A stretch of DNA of 64,000 nucleotides from Bordetella parapertussis (lineage in GTDB: Bacteria > Pseudomonadota > Gammaproteobacteria > Burkholderiales > SG8-39): the NCBI GenBank assembly GCA_945861875.1, contig CAMAWC010000006.1:16496-80495 (forward strand), in the 5' to 3' direction. This document shows, piece by piece, positions 12,491 to 21,742 of the stretch; the first letter of the stretch is position 1, and each line of letters begins with the position of its first letter. Under the pieces are notes generated by a model, which ran no database searches, was not told the origin of the DNA, and worked only from the letters and a program-made list of their open reading frames with translations. A program made the translations under genes and the position numbers.

Positions 12491-14326
12491 ATGAATCAGC
12501 CACGTACTCCCCACGCCATCGATGTCGCCGCGCCGACGTATGTTCGTCACCGGCGTCTCAAGGAATGGGTGGCGCAGATTGCCTCGCTTACCAAACCGGA
12601 GCGCATCGTCTGGTGTGACGGTAGCGACGCCGAGTACGACCGCTTGTGTGCGGAAATGGTCGCGACCGGGATGATGAAGAGGCTCAATCCGAAATTACGC
12701 CCGAACAGTTATCTTGCGCTGTCTGATCCTGCGGACGTGGCGCGCGTCGAAGAGCGGACATTTATAAGTTGTGAAAACCAAGACGACGCCGGCCCGACCA
12801 ATAACTGGGTGGCCCCGGTCGAGATGCGTGCCACCATGAGCCGTTTGTTCGACGGGTGCATGCGCGGCCGTACGCTTTATGTGATCCCGTTTTCGATGGG
12901 GCCGCTGGGTTCCCACATCGCGCACGTGGGTGTTGAACTGACAGACTCGCCCTATGTGGTGGTGAGTATGAAAATCATGACCCGCATGGGCAAGGCTGTT
13001 TATGACGTTCTTGGCGCAGACGGCTATTTTGTCCCTTGCGTGCATTCGGTTGGCATGCCGCTGAAGCCGGGGCAGGCCGATGTGCGCTGGCCCTCCAACA
13101 AGGAAGAAAAATGGATTGTCCATTTTCCTGAAACGCGCGAAATCTGGTCCTATGGATCCGGCTACGGCGGTAATGCCTTGCTGGGCAAGAAATGCCTGGC
13201 CTTGCGAATTGCTTCGATCATGGCCAGGGACGAAGGTTGGTTGGCCGAGCACATGCTGATCCTTGGCATCACCAGCCCGCAGGGTAAAAAGGCCTATGTG
13301 GCGGCGGCATTCCCCAGTGCCTGCGGCAAGACCAATCTGGCCATGCTGGTGCCGCCCAAGGGCTTTGACGGCTGGAAGGTCGAGACCGTCGGCGAGGATA
13401 TCGCCTGGATCAAACCAAGCAAGGACGGTCATTTTTATGCCATCAATCCCGAGGCCGGATACTTTGGTGTCGCGCCGGGGACCAGCATCAAGTCCAACCC
13501 CAATTGCATGAAGGCGATCGAGAGCAATACGATTTTCACCAACGTTGCTGAAACGCCGGATGGCGACGTCTGGTGGGAGGGCATGACCGATGTGCCGCCG
13601 GCCAGGCTTACCGACTGGACGGGGCAGGCGTGGACCCCCGACTGCGGACGCAACGCGGCGCACGCCAACGCACGCTTTACCGTGGCTTCGACACAATGTC
13701 CCTCGCTTGACCCCAAATGGGATGACCCGAACGGCGTTCCCATTGCGGCGTTTTTGTTCGGTGGCAGGCGTACCAATACTGTACCGTTGGTGGTGGAAGC
13801 ATTCAATTGGGAGGACGGTGTTTACAAGGCGGCGACCATGGGATCCGAGACGACGGCGGCAATCGTCGGCCAGGTCGGTGTGGTGCGGCGCGACCCGTTT
13901 GCGATGATCGCGTTTTGCGGCTACAACATCGGCGACTATTTCAAGCACTGGCTGAATATGGGCAAGACGGTGAAACACGCGCCGCATATTTTCCAGGTCA
14001 ACTGGTTTCGCAAGGACGCCAACGGAAAGTTTGTCTGGCCGGGTTTTGGCGAGAACATGCGGGTCCTGCGCTGGGTGGTGGAGCGTTGCCAGGGTCAGGC
14101 GCACGCGCGCGAAACGGCCATTGGCTGGGTACCGGAATTCGACGACATGTCCTGGCAGGGGCTGGATTTCGGTTCCGATAAATACGCGGCCGTCAGCGAC
14201 ATTAACGCTGCAGACTGGGCGAAAGAGCTGAGCTTGCACGACGAGCTGTTTGCGAAAATCAAGGATCGTTTGCCCAAGCAGCTTGCGCTTAGCCGGCAAT
14301 TGCTGGGAATGCGTCTCGACAGCTGA
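12491..14326 (+). CDS. pckG: Phosphoenolpyruvate carboxykinase (GTP)
   Basis: This enzyme interconverts oxaloacetate and PEP with GTP and is the gluconeogenic entry step. The 611-residue protein is full length. It has the kinase-1a loop PSACGKTN (about 274-281, including the hyper-reactive Cys of GTP-type enzymes), the guanine-binding [14 protein letters not shown] segment, and [13 protein letters not shown]. It is not the shorter ATP-type PckA. An ATG with GAGGAT upstream is a clear start. An intrinsic-terminator-like hairpin follows the stop. The 151 bp upstream hold only a weak TAAAAT -10 candidate near 12404. Confidence 0.97.
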   Translation: MNQPRTPHAIDVAAPTYVRHRRLKEWVAQIASLTKPERIVWCDGSDAEYDRLCAEMVATGMMKRLNPKLRPNSYLALSDPADVARVEERTFISCENQDDAGPTNNWVAPVEMRATMSRLFDGCMRGRTLYVIPFSMGPLGSHIAHVGVELTDSPYVVVSMKIMTRMGKAVYDVLGADGYFVPCVHSVGMPLKPGQADVRWPSNKEEKWIVHFPETREIWSYGSGYGGNALLGKKCLALRIASIMARDEGWLAEHMLILGITSPQGKKAYVAAAFPSACGKTNLAMLVPPKGFDGWKVETVGEDIAWIKPSKDGHFYAINPEAGYFGVAPGTSIKSNPNCMKAIESNTIFTNVAETPDGDVWWEGMTDVPPARLTDWTGQAWTPDCGRNAAHANARFTVASTQCPSLDPKWDDPNGVPIAAFLFGGRRTNTVPLVVEAFNWEDGVYKAATMGSETTAAIVGQVGVVRRDPFAMIAFCGYNIGDYFKHWLNMGKTVKHAPHIFQVNWFRKDANGKFVWPGFGENMRVLRWVVERCQGQAHARETAIGWVPEFDDMSWQGLDFGSDKYAAVSDINAADWAKELSLHDELFAKIKDRLPKQLALSRQLLGMRLDS

Positions 14327-14344
14327 ATGGGTTGAAACGCTGCA

Positions 14345-14370
14345 CAAAGGCCGCCGCAGGGCGGCCTTTG
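14345..14370 (+). terminator. Intrinsic terminator-like hairpin after pckG
   Basis: An 11-bp perfect stem (CAAAGGCCGCC / GGCGGCCTTTG) surrounds a 4-base loop and begins 18 bp after the pckG stop. The T-tract is weak (TTTGCGTTTGT). Confidence 0.75.
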
Positions 14371-14426
14371 CGTTTGTACTCCTTGACGTGGCAGGGCAAG
14401 GCTCCCGCCTTGGTTAGAATGCGCGT

Positions 14427-15749
14427 ATGAGCCACGTATTTCACCGCAATCCCGCGCATGTCTATCCGATGGCGGTAGCCGGCGACGGCGCATATCTGAT
14501 TGACAGCAGCGGCAGGCGTTACCTCGATGCCTCCGGCGGGGCTGCCGTCTCGTGTCTCGGCCATAGCGATCACGACGTCACGGCGGCGATCAAGGCGCAA
14601 CTTGACCGGCTAGCGTTTGCGCACACCTCGTTTTTCACCAATTCGCCTATGGAGATGCTCGCCACCGAGCTGGTAGGGCGGGCGCCCAAAGGCATCGGTT
14701 ACGCCTATTTTGTTTCCGGCGGCTCCGAGGCCGTCGAGTCGGCGCTGAAACTCGCGCGCCAGTACTTCCTGGAATTGGGCGAACCGCAGCGTGACCGGGT
14801 GATTGCGCGACGGCAGAGTTATCACGGCAATACGCTTGGCGCTCTTGCTGCCGGGGGAAACCCGTTCCGTCGCAAGCAATATGAACCACTCCTTGTCGAC
14901 GTCAGCCATGTGTCTCCCTGTTATCCATATCGTGACCAGCGCGCGGACGAATCACCCAACACCTACGGCGCACGACTCGCAGTCGAACTCGAGGACGAGA
15001 TTCTCCGTCTTGGCGCTGATCGGGTTATCGCCTTCATTGCCGAGACCGTGTGCGGCGCCACGCTTGGCGCGGTTCCGCCGGTGCCCGGGTATTTCGCCAG
15101 GGTCAGGGAAGTCTGTGACCGCCATGGTGTATTGCTGATCCTCGATGAGGTGATGTGCGGCATGGGGCGCACCGGAACGCTATTCGCGAGCGAGCAGGAA
15201 GGGGTTATCCCGGACATTATTACGATTGGAAAAGGCCTGGGGGCAGGCTACCAGCCGATAGGTGCGATGTTGTGCCAAAGGAAAATTTATGATGTTGTCA
15301 TAAATGGTTCGGGTTATTTCCAGCACGGCCATACCTACAGCGGGCACGCGGTGGCGTGTGCAGCAGCGCTTGCGGTCCAGCAAGTCATCAGCAAGCGGGG
15401 GCTGCTGGAGCATGTCCAGATTCTTGGACGGGACATGGGTGCGCGGCTGAGTGAGCGATTTGGCGATCATCCTCATGTGGGCGATATTCGCGGGCGCGGT
15501 TTCTTTTGGGCAATAGAGATGGTTGCGGATCGCGCCAGCAAGAAGCCGTTCCCTCCGGAACGGCGATTGCACGCAGCGATCAAGCAACGGGCGCTGGACA
15601 ATGGCTTGCTCTGTTACCCGATGGGCGGGACCATAGATGGGCGGCTGGGCGATCATGTCCTGCTTGCGCCGCCATATATCCTGACATCCGCCCAACTCGA
15701 CGAAATGCTGGAAAAGCTGGGACGAAGTTTGGATGAGGTCCTCGGCTAG
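14427..15749 (+). CDS. Class III (PLP-dependent) aminotransferase
   Basis: The 440-residue fold-type I aminotransferase has the class III hallmarks: GSEAVESALKLARQYF, the SYHGNTLGALA loop, LILDEVMCGMGRTG, and the PLP-lysine segment TIGKGLGAGYQPIGAML. GHTYSGHAVACAAALA follows. Relatives act on omega-amino acids, diamines or beta-amino acids, with pyruvate or 2-oxoglutarate as acceptor. The specificity cannot be assigned here. A TAGAAT hexamer ends only six bases before the ATG and no Shine-Dalgarno is visible, so the mRNA could be leaderless. The gene stands alone between pckG and the parS/mnmG region. Confidence 0.85.
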   Translation: MSHVFHRNPAHVYPMAVAGDGAYLIDSSGRRYLDASGGAAVSCLGHSDHDVTAAIKAQLDRLAFAHTSFFTNSPMEMLATELVGRAPKGIGYAYFVSGGSEAVESALKLARQYFLELGEPQRDRVIARRQSYHGNTLGALAAGGNPFRRKQYEPLLVDVSHVSPCYPYRDQRADESPNTYGARLAVELEDEILRLGADRVIAFIAETVCGATLGAVPPVPGYFARVREVCDRHGVLLILDEVMCGMGRTGTLFASEQEGVIPDIITIGKGLGAGYQPIGAMLCQRKIYDVVINGSGYFQHGHTYSGHAVACAAALAVQQVISKRGLLEHVQILGRDMGARLSERFGDHPHVGDIRGRGFFWAIEMVADRASKKPFPPERRLHAAIKQRALDNGLLCYPMGGTIDGRLGDHVLLAPPYILTSAQLDEMLEKLGRSLDEVLG

Positions 15750-15764
15750 CATCGTTCTGTGGGG

Positions 15765-15780
15765 TGTTTCACGTGGAACA
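15765..15780. promoter_or_regulatory. parS: parS-like site, one mismatch
   Basis: TGTTTCACGTGGAACA differs at one base from the universal palindromic parS 16-mer. It lies 23 bp before a perfect copy, in the 134-bp gap upstream of mnmG-rsmG-parA-parB. It would load ParB for chromosome segregation. Confidence 0.85.
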
Positions 15781-15802
15781 TCCAACCCGGGGCCTAAGCA
15801 CC

Positions 15803-15818
15803 TGTTTCACGTGAAACA
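15803..15818. promoter_or_regulatory. parS: parS centromere-like site, perfect match
   Basis: TGTTTCACGTGAAACA is the exact consensus ParB-binding palindrome. It lies 65 bp upstream of the mnmG start and about 9.5 kb from the likely oriC, as expected for an origin-proximal segregation locus. Weak promoter-like hexamers (TTGGTC 15819, TAAACT 15843) lie immediately to its right, so ParB binding could also affect mnmG operon transcription. Confidence 0.97.
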
Positions 15819-15883
15819 TTGGTCTGGCCAGACGAAACCGGCTAAACTTCGCCTCCTCTCCGGATTGCATTTTTCGAGAAGCG

Positions 15884-17782
15884 ATGCAGTTTCCAACCCA
15901 TTTTGAAGTCATTGTGATCGGTGGCGGCCACGCTGGTACCGAGGCCGCCCTTGCGGCTGCCCGTGCCGGTTGCCGCACCCTGCTGCTGACGCACAATTTG
16001 GAAACGCTGGGACAGATGTCCTGCAATCCCTCGATTGGCGGCATCGGCAAGGGCCACTTGGTGCGCGAGGTCGACGCCTTGGGCGGAGCGATGGCCATTG
16101 CCACGGATGAGGCTGGAATCCAGTTTCGCACCCTCAACGGCAGCAAAGGTCCGGCGGTTCGCGCCACTCGTGCCCAGGCCGACCGCGTGCTTTACCGCAA
16201 GGCCATTCGCCGGCGCCTCGAAAACCAGCCGAATCTGACCCTGTTCCAGCAAGCGGTAGATGACCTTGTTTTGGAGGGCGACCGCGTTGTCGGGGTGCTG
16301 ACCCAGCTCGGAATTCGATTCTCCGGAAGCACGGTGATCCTGACTGCGGGGACTTTCCTTGCCGGGCTCGTACATGTCGGCCTGTCGAACTACCAGGCGG
16401 GCAGGGCGGGTGATCCTCCGGCGACCAGCCTTGCGGCCCGATTGCGCGAACTGAAGCTGCCGGTTGGACGCTTGAAAACGGGAACACCGCCGCGCATTGA
16501 CGGACGGACCATTGATTTTTCCGTGATGGAGCAGCAACTGGGAGATGTCCCCGAGCCGGTGTTTTCCTTTGTTGGCCGTCGGGAAATGCACCCCAGGCAA
16601 CTGCCGTGCTGGATTACCCACACCAACGCGCGGACGCACGAGATCATCCGCGGCGGACTGGACCGCTCGCCGATGTACACCGGTGTTATTGAGGGTATCG
16701 GTCCGCGCTACTGTCCTTCGATCGAAGACAAGATCCACCGCTTTGCGGCCAAGTCCAGCCATCAGATCTTTCTTGAGCCTGAGGGTCTGGATACGCACGA
16801 AATCTATCCCAACGGCATATCCACCAGCCTGCCCTTTGATGTGCAGCTTGAACTGGTGCGCAGCATTCGCGGCATGGAAAATGCGCATATCCTGCGCCCG
16901 GGCTATGCCATCGAATACGACTATTTTGACCCGCGCGAACTGAAATCCTCGCTTGAGACCAAATCTATCCGTGGCTTGTTCTTTGCCGGCCAGATCAACG
17001 GCACTACCGGCTACGAGGAGGCGGCGGCCCAGGGCTTGCTCGCCGGGATCAACGCGGCATTGCAGGTTCGTGGACAGCCGGCGTGGTGCCCACGCCGCGA
17101 CGAAGCCTATCTTGGCGTCCTGGTCGATGACTTGATTACCCGCGGCGTGACCGAACCCTATCGGATGTTTACCAGCCGCGCCGAATACCGGCTGATGCTG
17201 CGCGAGGACAACGCCGATCTTCGGCTGACCGAAATTGGCTTCAAGCTCGGCCTTATTGATGCTGCACGCTGGGAGATGTTTGCTTGCAAGCGCGATGCCA
17301 TTGCCAGTGAAATGGAGCGTCTAAAGTCCACCTGGGTCAACCCCAAAACGCTTTTGGCTGCAGACTCGGAACGGCTTCTTGGCAAGGCGATTGAGCGCGA
17401 ATACTCGCTCGCCGATCTTCTACGGCGCCCGGCCGTGTCGTACGAGGCTTTGATGACCTTGCCAGGTCTGGCCGCAGGCGTCGCTGATGCGGAGGTTTCG
17501 CAGCAGGTTGAAATCCAGACCAAGTACCAAGGCTATATTGATCGCCAGCATGACGAGGTGGCGCGACACGAACACAACGAGACGACCCGGCTCCCGCAAG
17601 ACCTTGACTATCGCGCGGTGCACGGGCTTTCGGTCGAGGTGCAACAAAAGCTCAATCAACACAAACCCGAAACCGTGGGCCAGGCATCGCGCATCCAGGG
17701 AATGACCCCGGCGGCCATTTCCCTGCTGCTTGTCCATCTCAAACGCGGCCTGAAAAACCCACAACAAAAATCTGCCGCATGA
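15884..17782 (+). CDS. mnmG: tRNA uridine-5-carboxymethylaminomethyl modification enzyme (FAD-dependent)
   Basis: This is the partner of MnmE in wobble-uridine modification. The 632-residue, full-length protein has the N-terminal FAD-binding motif GGGHAG (residues 12-17), the [23 protein letters not shown] block, TAGTFL, and the later [16 protein letters not shown] and [13 protein letters not shown] segments. The C-terminal domain contains [15 protein letters not shown]. It starts the mnmG-rsmG-parA-parB run, with each of the first three genes overlapping the next by four bases, which implies translational coupling. Confidence 0.98.
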   Translation: MQFPTHFEVIVIGGGHAGTEAALAAARAGCRTLLLTHNLETLGQMSCNPSIGGIGKGHLVREVDALGGAMAIATDEAGIQFRTLNGSKGPAVRATRAQADRVLYRKAIRRRLENQPNLTLFQQAVDDLVLEGDRVVGVLTQLGIRFSGSTVILTAGTFLAGLVHVGLSNYQAGRAGDPPATSLAARLRELKLPVGRLKTGTPPRIDGRTIDFSVMEQQLGDVPEPVFSFVGRREMHPRQLPCWITHTNARTHEIIRGGLDRSPMYTGVIEGIGPRYCPSIEDKIHRFAAKSSHQIFLEPEGLDTHEIYPNGISTSLPFDVQLELVRSIRGMENAHILRPGYAIEYDYFDPRELKSSLETKSIRGLFFAGQINGTTGYEEAAAQGLLAGINAALQVRGQPAWCPRRDEAYLGVLVDDLITRGVTEPYRMFTSRAEYRLMLREDNADLRLTEIGFKLGLIDAARWEMFACKRDAIASEMERLKSTWVNPKTLLAADSERLLGKAIEREYSLADLLRRPAVSYEALMTLPGLAAGVADAEVSQQVEIQTKYQGYIDRQHDEVARHEHNETTRLPQDLDYRAVHGLSVEVQQKLNQHKPETVGQASRIQGMTPAAISLLLVHLKRGLKNPQQKSAA

Positions 17783-18432
17783 ATACGCCTTCCGCGCAAT
17801 CCTCGCCTGATCTCGGCAGCGCTCTTGCCAACGGCCTGTCCGAAATGGGCATGGTGCTTGACGCCACGACCCAGACACGCCTGCTGCAATACCTCGACCT
17901 GCTGGAGAAATGGAACCGCGTCTACAACTTGACGGCGATTCGCGACCGAGAACAAATGGTGAGCAATCACTTGCTAGATAGCCTAGTATTGGCGCCATAT
18001 ATCACGGGCCAACAGATTCTTGATGTGGGCAGCGGAGCAGGACTACCAGGGATTCCGCTGGCGCTTGCGCGGCCGCAACTTGAGGTAACTCTGCTGGACA
18101 GTAATCACAAGAAGACCGCCTTTTTACGTCAGGCGGCAGCAGAGTTAGCGCTGGCTAACATCACTGTTGCTGCGGAACGGGTGGAAACCTGGCAACCAGC
18201 ACGTAAGTTCGACTGCATCGTTTCGCGGGCGTTTGCCGAGCTTTCTGAGTTCGTCAATCTGGCAAAGCACCTGCTGGTACCAGGGGGCTACTTTGCCGCC
18301 ATGAAAGGTCTCCATCCTTATGAGGAAATCGAAAAACTTCCAGCCGGCTGGCGTGCGAGGGAAGTAATTGACCTGAAGGTTCCCGGATTGAATGCGGTAC
18401 GACACTTGGTGTTGATAGAGGCAGTCCAATGA
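17779..18432 (+). CDS. rsmG: 16S rRNA (guanine-N7) methyltransferase
   Basis: RsmG methylates N7 of G527 in 16S rRNA using SAM. The 217-residue protein contains [16 protein letters not shown], which is distinctive of RsmG/GidB, and the SAM-binding motif [15 protein letters not shown] (about 75-89). The VSRAFAEL motif lies near residue 150. The ATG overlaps the mnmG stop (ATGA) and its own stop overlaps parA in the same way, so all three are probably co-translated. Confidence 0.97.
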   Translation: MNTPSAQSSPDLGSALANGLSEMGMVLDATTQTRLLQYLDLLEKWNRVYNLTAIRDREQMVSNHLLDSLVLAPYITGQQILDVGSGAGLPGIPLALARPQLEVTLLDSNHKKTAFLRQAAAELALANITVAAERVETWQPARKFDCIVSRAFAELSEFVNLAKHLLVPGGYFAAMKGLHPYEEIEKLPAGWRAREVIDLKVPGLNAVRHLVLIEAVQ

Positions 18433-19223
18433 CCCGCGTTCTTGCCATCACCAACCAGAAAGGTGGCGTTGGCAAAACCACCACCACAGTCAATCTGGCG
18501 GCAGGCCTGGCCGAGACGGGGAAACGCGTGTTGCTGGTCGATCTTGACCCGCAGGCCAACGCCACAATGGGCAGCGGCATAGACAAGCGCTCGCTAACCG
18601 CGACGATATATGAAGTGCTGCTGGGCCTTTCGGCGCCAGAATCGGTTCGTAGACGGGCCGGCGCAGGAGGCTACGACGTCCTCCCGGCCAATCGCGAGCT
18701 CGCCGGTGCAGAAGTCGAAATGGTCGGACTGGAACATCGCGAAATCCGCCTCAGATCGGCCTTGATGACGGTCGCCGACCAGTACGACTTCATTCTTATC
18801 GACTGTCCCCCGGCGCTCAGCCTGCTCACGCTTAACGGACTGGTCGCTGCGCAGGCGGTGATGATCCCGATGCAGTGCGAGTATTACGCCCTCGAAGGCC
18901 TCTCCGACCTGGTCAACACAATCAAAAAAGTGCGCGCCCACCTAAACCCCGCCCTTGAGATCGAAGGCTTGTTGCGCACCATGTTTGACCCGCGCAACAC
19001 CCTCGCAATCCAGGTCTCGGACCAGCTAAAGGAGCACTTCGGTAACAAGGTCTATGCAACCATCATTCCGCGCAACATCCGTCTTGCCGAGGCCCCCAGT
19101 TACGGCGCCCCGGCGATTAATTTCGATCGTGCCTGCAAAGGCTCGCAGGCCTATATCGCCCTGGTCGCGGAAATTCTCGCGCGACAGGGTGCCGTGACGG
19201 CGGGCGCAGGCGCGTCGGTCTGA
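18429..19223 (+). CDS. parA: Chromosome partitioning ATPase ParA (Soj)
   Basis: The 264-residue Walker-type ATPase drives segregation of ParB-parS complexes. It has the deviant Walker A KGGVGKTTT (about 12-20), VDLDPQAN, Walker B-like ILIDCPPALSLLTLN, and the C-terminal EAPSYGAPAI motif of chromosomal ParA/Soj. There is no N-terminal helix-turn-helix extension, consistent with the chromosomal rather than the plasmid P1-type protein. Overlap with rsmG and 19-bp spacing to parB indicate one operon. Confidence 0.96.
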   Translation: MTRVLAITNQKGGVGKTTTTVNLAAGLAETGKRVLLVDLDPQANATMGSGIDKRSLTATIYEVLLGLSAPESVRRRAGAGGYDVLPANRELAGAEVEMVGLEHREIRLRSALMTVADQYDFILIDCPPALSLLTLNGLVAAQAVMIPMQCEYYALEGLSDLVNTIKKVRAHLNPALEIEGLLRTMFDPRNTLAIQVSDQLKEHFGNKVYATIIPRNIRLAEAPSYGAPAINFDRACKGSQAYIALVAEILARQGAVTAGAGASV

Positions 19224-19242
19224 AAGGAACAAGGGCCAAACA

Positions 19243-20109
19243 ATGAAATCCAAGGGTCTCGGGCGCGGGCTTAGCGCTTTGCTGGAGCAAGACGAAACCG
19301 GCGCTTCGGGTGCCGAAACACAGGCGACCGCCAGGCTCGACCAGCTGCGCCCCGGCAAATACCAGCCACGCACGCGCATGGACGATGCCTCGCTCGCCGA
19401 ACTGGCGGCGTCGATAAAAGAGCAGGGCCTGATGCAGCCCATTCTGGTCCGTCCGGTAGCGACCGATGGCGGCAAAAACCGTTACGAAATTATCGCCGGC
19501 GAGCGGCGCTGGCGGGCGGCAAAAATTGCCGGATTGGACGAGGTGCCGGTGCTGGTGCGCGAAGTAGCCGACAAGGCTGCGCTGGCCATGGCGCTGATCG
19601 AGAATATCCAGCGCGAGGATCTCAATCCACTGGAAGAAGCCGCCGGCATCCACCGGCTGGTTACGGAATTCAAACTGACGCATCAGCAGGCGGCCGAAGC
19701 CCTGGGCCGTTCGCGCACCGCAACCACCAATTTGTTGCGCCTGCTACAGCTGACCGAGCCGGTGCAACGATTGATGTTCGACGGCAAGCTGGATATGGGG
19801 CACGCTCGGGCCTTGTTATCGCTGGATGTGGCTCGCCAGGAGGCGCTTGCGCGCAAGATCGCCGACGAAGTGCTTTCGGTTCGTCAGACCGAGCAACTGG
19901 TGCATAGCCTGCTTCACCCAAAGAAACTCCAGCCATCACGTTCTGCAGTGCGTAGCAATCGCGATATCCAGCGCCTTGAAGAGGAGCTTTCCGAAACGCT
20001 GGGAACAACCGTCAACATCAAGGCGGGCAAAAAGGGATCGGGAACGCTGGTAATTCACTACGCCAACGCCGAACATCTCGAAACGGTGCTGGCGAAAGTG
20101 CGCCGCTAG
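19243..20109 (+). CDS. parB: Chromosome partitioning protein ParB (Spo0J)
   Basis: ParB is the parS-binding CTP switch. The 288-residue protein begins with the GLGRGLSALL motif. It then has the ParB/Srx-like nuclease-fold segment (GRYQPR-type KYQPRTRMD, ENIQREDLNPLEEA and GERRWRAA motifs), a helix-turn-helix (THQQAAEALGRSRTATTNLLRLLQL, about 145-170) and a C-terminal dimerisation domain. AAAGGAAC precedes the ATG. Its two cognate parS sites lie 4 kb upstream at 15765-15818. The atp operon that often follows parB in relatives is absent; nadC follows instead. Confidence 0.96.
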   Translation: MKSKGLGRGLSALLEQDETGASGAETQATARLDQLRPGKYQPRTRMDDASLAELAASIKEQGLMQPILVRPVATDGGKNRYEIIAGERRWRAAKIAGLDEVPVLVREVADKAALAMALIENIQREDLNPLEEAAGIHRLVTEFKLTHQQAAEALGRSRTATTNLLRLLQLTEPVQRLMFDGKLDMGHARALLSLDVARQEALARKIADEVLSVRQTEQLVHSLLHPKKLQPSRSAVRSNRDIQRLEEELSETLGTTVNIKAGKKGSGTLVIHYANAEHLETVLAKVRR

Positions 20110-20239
20110 GCCTGACTTTTCGTTTCCCCCTGCGCAATTGCCGGGCAAGGTTCTGCGGATTTCCCCTTTTGCGCCCGGGTGGGGCACTTTCGTTTTCCCC
20201 CGAGAGGACGCACCCGCCCGGATATATTCGCTCCCGTCC

Positions 20240-20269
20240 TTGACACGGCGTTTTGTTAAGTATTTACTT
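20240..20269 (+). promoter_or_regulatory. Candidate nadC promoter with overlapping AT-rich inverted repeat
   Basis: A perfect TTGACA (20240-20245) is followed by an AT-rich stretch where the -10 is ambiguous (TATTTA with a 15-bp spacer is the nearest fit). The stretch contains TAAGTATTTACTTA, an imperfect palindrome that could be an operator. The 190-bp parB-nadC gap otherwise shows no ORF. Confidence 0.4.
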
Positions 20270-20299
20270 ACATAACTTCTGACCCTGGAGTCTGTTGAA

Positions 20300-21142
20300 A
20301 TGATTGATCCGCTTATCGTAGAACACATCATCGACCAAGCATTGGCCGAGGACATTGGCTTTGTCGACCTGACCAGCGAACTGGTTATTCCCGCCGCCGC
20401 CACCGCAAGACTGGCGATCAACGCGCGCGAGCCAATGGTTGTTGCCGGCGTCGACATTGCGGGCCAGGTGTTTCGTCGCCGTGTCCCCAACTGTAGTTAT
20501 GAGAGTAAGGTGACCGATGGCACCAAGGTGGCTGCAGGCGCGGTGCTGGCGGTTGTTTCCGGACCGGCGCGCGGCCTACTCACGGCCGAGCGCACCGCGC
20601 TAAATATGCTGCAGCATCTGTCGGGAATTGCAACGCTTACGGCGCAGTACGCCGACAAGATCAAGGGCACCAAGGCGGTGCTCATCGACACGCGCAAAAC
20701 CATTCCCGGCCTGCGCGCGCTGGCCAAGCATGCCGCCCAGGTCGGCGGCGCGCGCAATCACCGCCTGCGCCTTGACGACGGGGTGCTGATAAAAGACAAC
20801 CATATCGCCGTTTGCGGCGGCATACAGGCGGCGGTGGCGCGGGCTCGCGCCGGCACGCCGACCCTGACCAAAATCGAGGTCGAATGCGACACTCTCGAAC
20901 AGGTGCGCGAGGCACTGGCGGCCGGAGCCGATTGCCTGCTGCTCGATAACATGACGCTGGAACAATTGCGTGAGGCGGTAACGCTCACCAACGGGCGCGT
21001 CCCACTGGAGGCCTCCGGCGGCGTTCGCCTGGACACCATTCGCGGCATCGCCGAAACCGGCGTTGATTTTGTCTCGGTGGGACGCATCACCCAGTCGGCA
21101 CCGGCGGTTGATATCGGACTGGATGTTGCCATTGACGTATGA
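20300..21142 (+). CDS. nadC: Nicotinate-nucleotide pyrophosphorylase (carboxylating)
   Basis: NadC converts quinolinate and PRPP to nicotinate mononucleotide, the third step of de novo NAD synthesis. The 280-residue protein is full length. It has LTAERTALNMLQHLSGIAT, the PRPP/quinolinate-binding DTRKTIPGLRALAK and NHRLRLDDGVLIKDNH, and the C-terminal EASGGV and DFVSVGRITQSAPAVDI. AGTCTGTTGAA gives only a weak ribosome site. The stop overlaps the next gene by four bases, linking NAD synthesis to a LOG-family nucleotide hydrolase. Confidence 0.97.
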   Translation: MIDPLIVEHIIDQALAEDIGFVDLTSELVIPAAATARLAINAREPMVVAGVDIAGQVFRRRVPNCSYESKVTDGTKVAAGAVLAVVSGPARGLLTAERTALNMLQHLSGIATLTAQYADKIKGTKAVLIDTRKTIPGLRALAKHAAQVGGARNHRLRLDDGVLIKDNHIAVCGGIQAAVARARAGTPTLTKIEVECDTLEQVREALAAGADCLLLDNMTLEQLREAVTLTNGRVPLEASGGVRLDTIRGIAETGVDFVSVGRITQSAPAVDIGLDVAIDV

Positions 21143-21717
21143 CAGTCAAGGCGAGCATAGGACTGTTCTGTTCCGCCTCGGACGCCCTGCCTGACAACAC
21201 TAAATGGCTGGCGCGGCAGTTCGGCGAGCGTTGCGCCAACAATAATTATCGCCTGGTCTATGGCGGTGGCTCGCGCGGGCTGATGGGCGAGGCTTCACGC
21301 GCCGCATTTGCCGCCGGCGGCAAGCTGCATGGTGTAATACCGGCCTCGTTGATGAAGCGGGAGCAAGCCCGTGGTGCGAGCATCGGTGAAATAGAGGTTG
21401 TCGACACCCTGTCCGAGCGCAAGAGTCGCATGGCGGCAGAATCCGACGCCTTTGTCGCGCTGCCCGGCGGCGTCGGGACCCTCGATGAGTTGTTTGAAAT
21501 GATCACCTGGAATGATCTTGGTCTTCACGACAAGCCGGTCATCTTGTGTGATGAAGGTGGTTTTTGGGAGCCGCTGCTGGCGTGGTTTGCCGGTGCCAAT
21601 GCGGCAGGCGTAATCCGGCCGGGCGCAGTGCGGCGGTTTCATAGCGTTGCCTCACTGGATGAACTTTTTGCCCTGCTCGAAACCGAACTACAATCCGGGC
21701 ACACCGCGACGACATGA
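21139..21717 (+). CDS. LOG-family protein (TIGR00730; nucleoside 5'-monophosphate phosphoribohydrolase-like)
   Basis: The 192-residue Rossmann-like protein has both hallmark motifs: GGGSRGLMG (about 35-43) and PGGVGTLDELFE (about 112-123). Family members cleave the N-glycosidic bond of AMP, other nucleotides or cytokinin ribotides to release ribose 5-phosphate. The ATG overlaps the nadC stop, so translation is coupled. The nadC neighbour makes a nucleotide-salvage or clean-up role plausible, but the substrate is not determined from sequence. Confidence 0.88.
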   Translation: MTVKASIGLFCSASDALPDNTKWLARQFGERCANNNYRLVYGGGSRGLMGEASRAAFAAGGKLHGVIPASLMKREQARGASIGEIEVVDTLSERKSRMAAESDAFVALPGGVGTLDELFEMITWNDLGLHDKPVILCDEGGFWEPLLAWFAGANAAGVIRPGAVRRFHSVASLDELFALLETELQSGHTATT

Positions 21718-21742
21718 GCGCTCACCGTACAAGGACACGATC

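Noticed and set aside
12695..14347. 550-codon open frame antisense to pckG
   Set aside because: Shadow frame; pckG on the other strand has all catalytic motifs.
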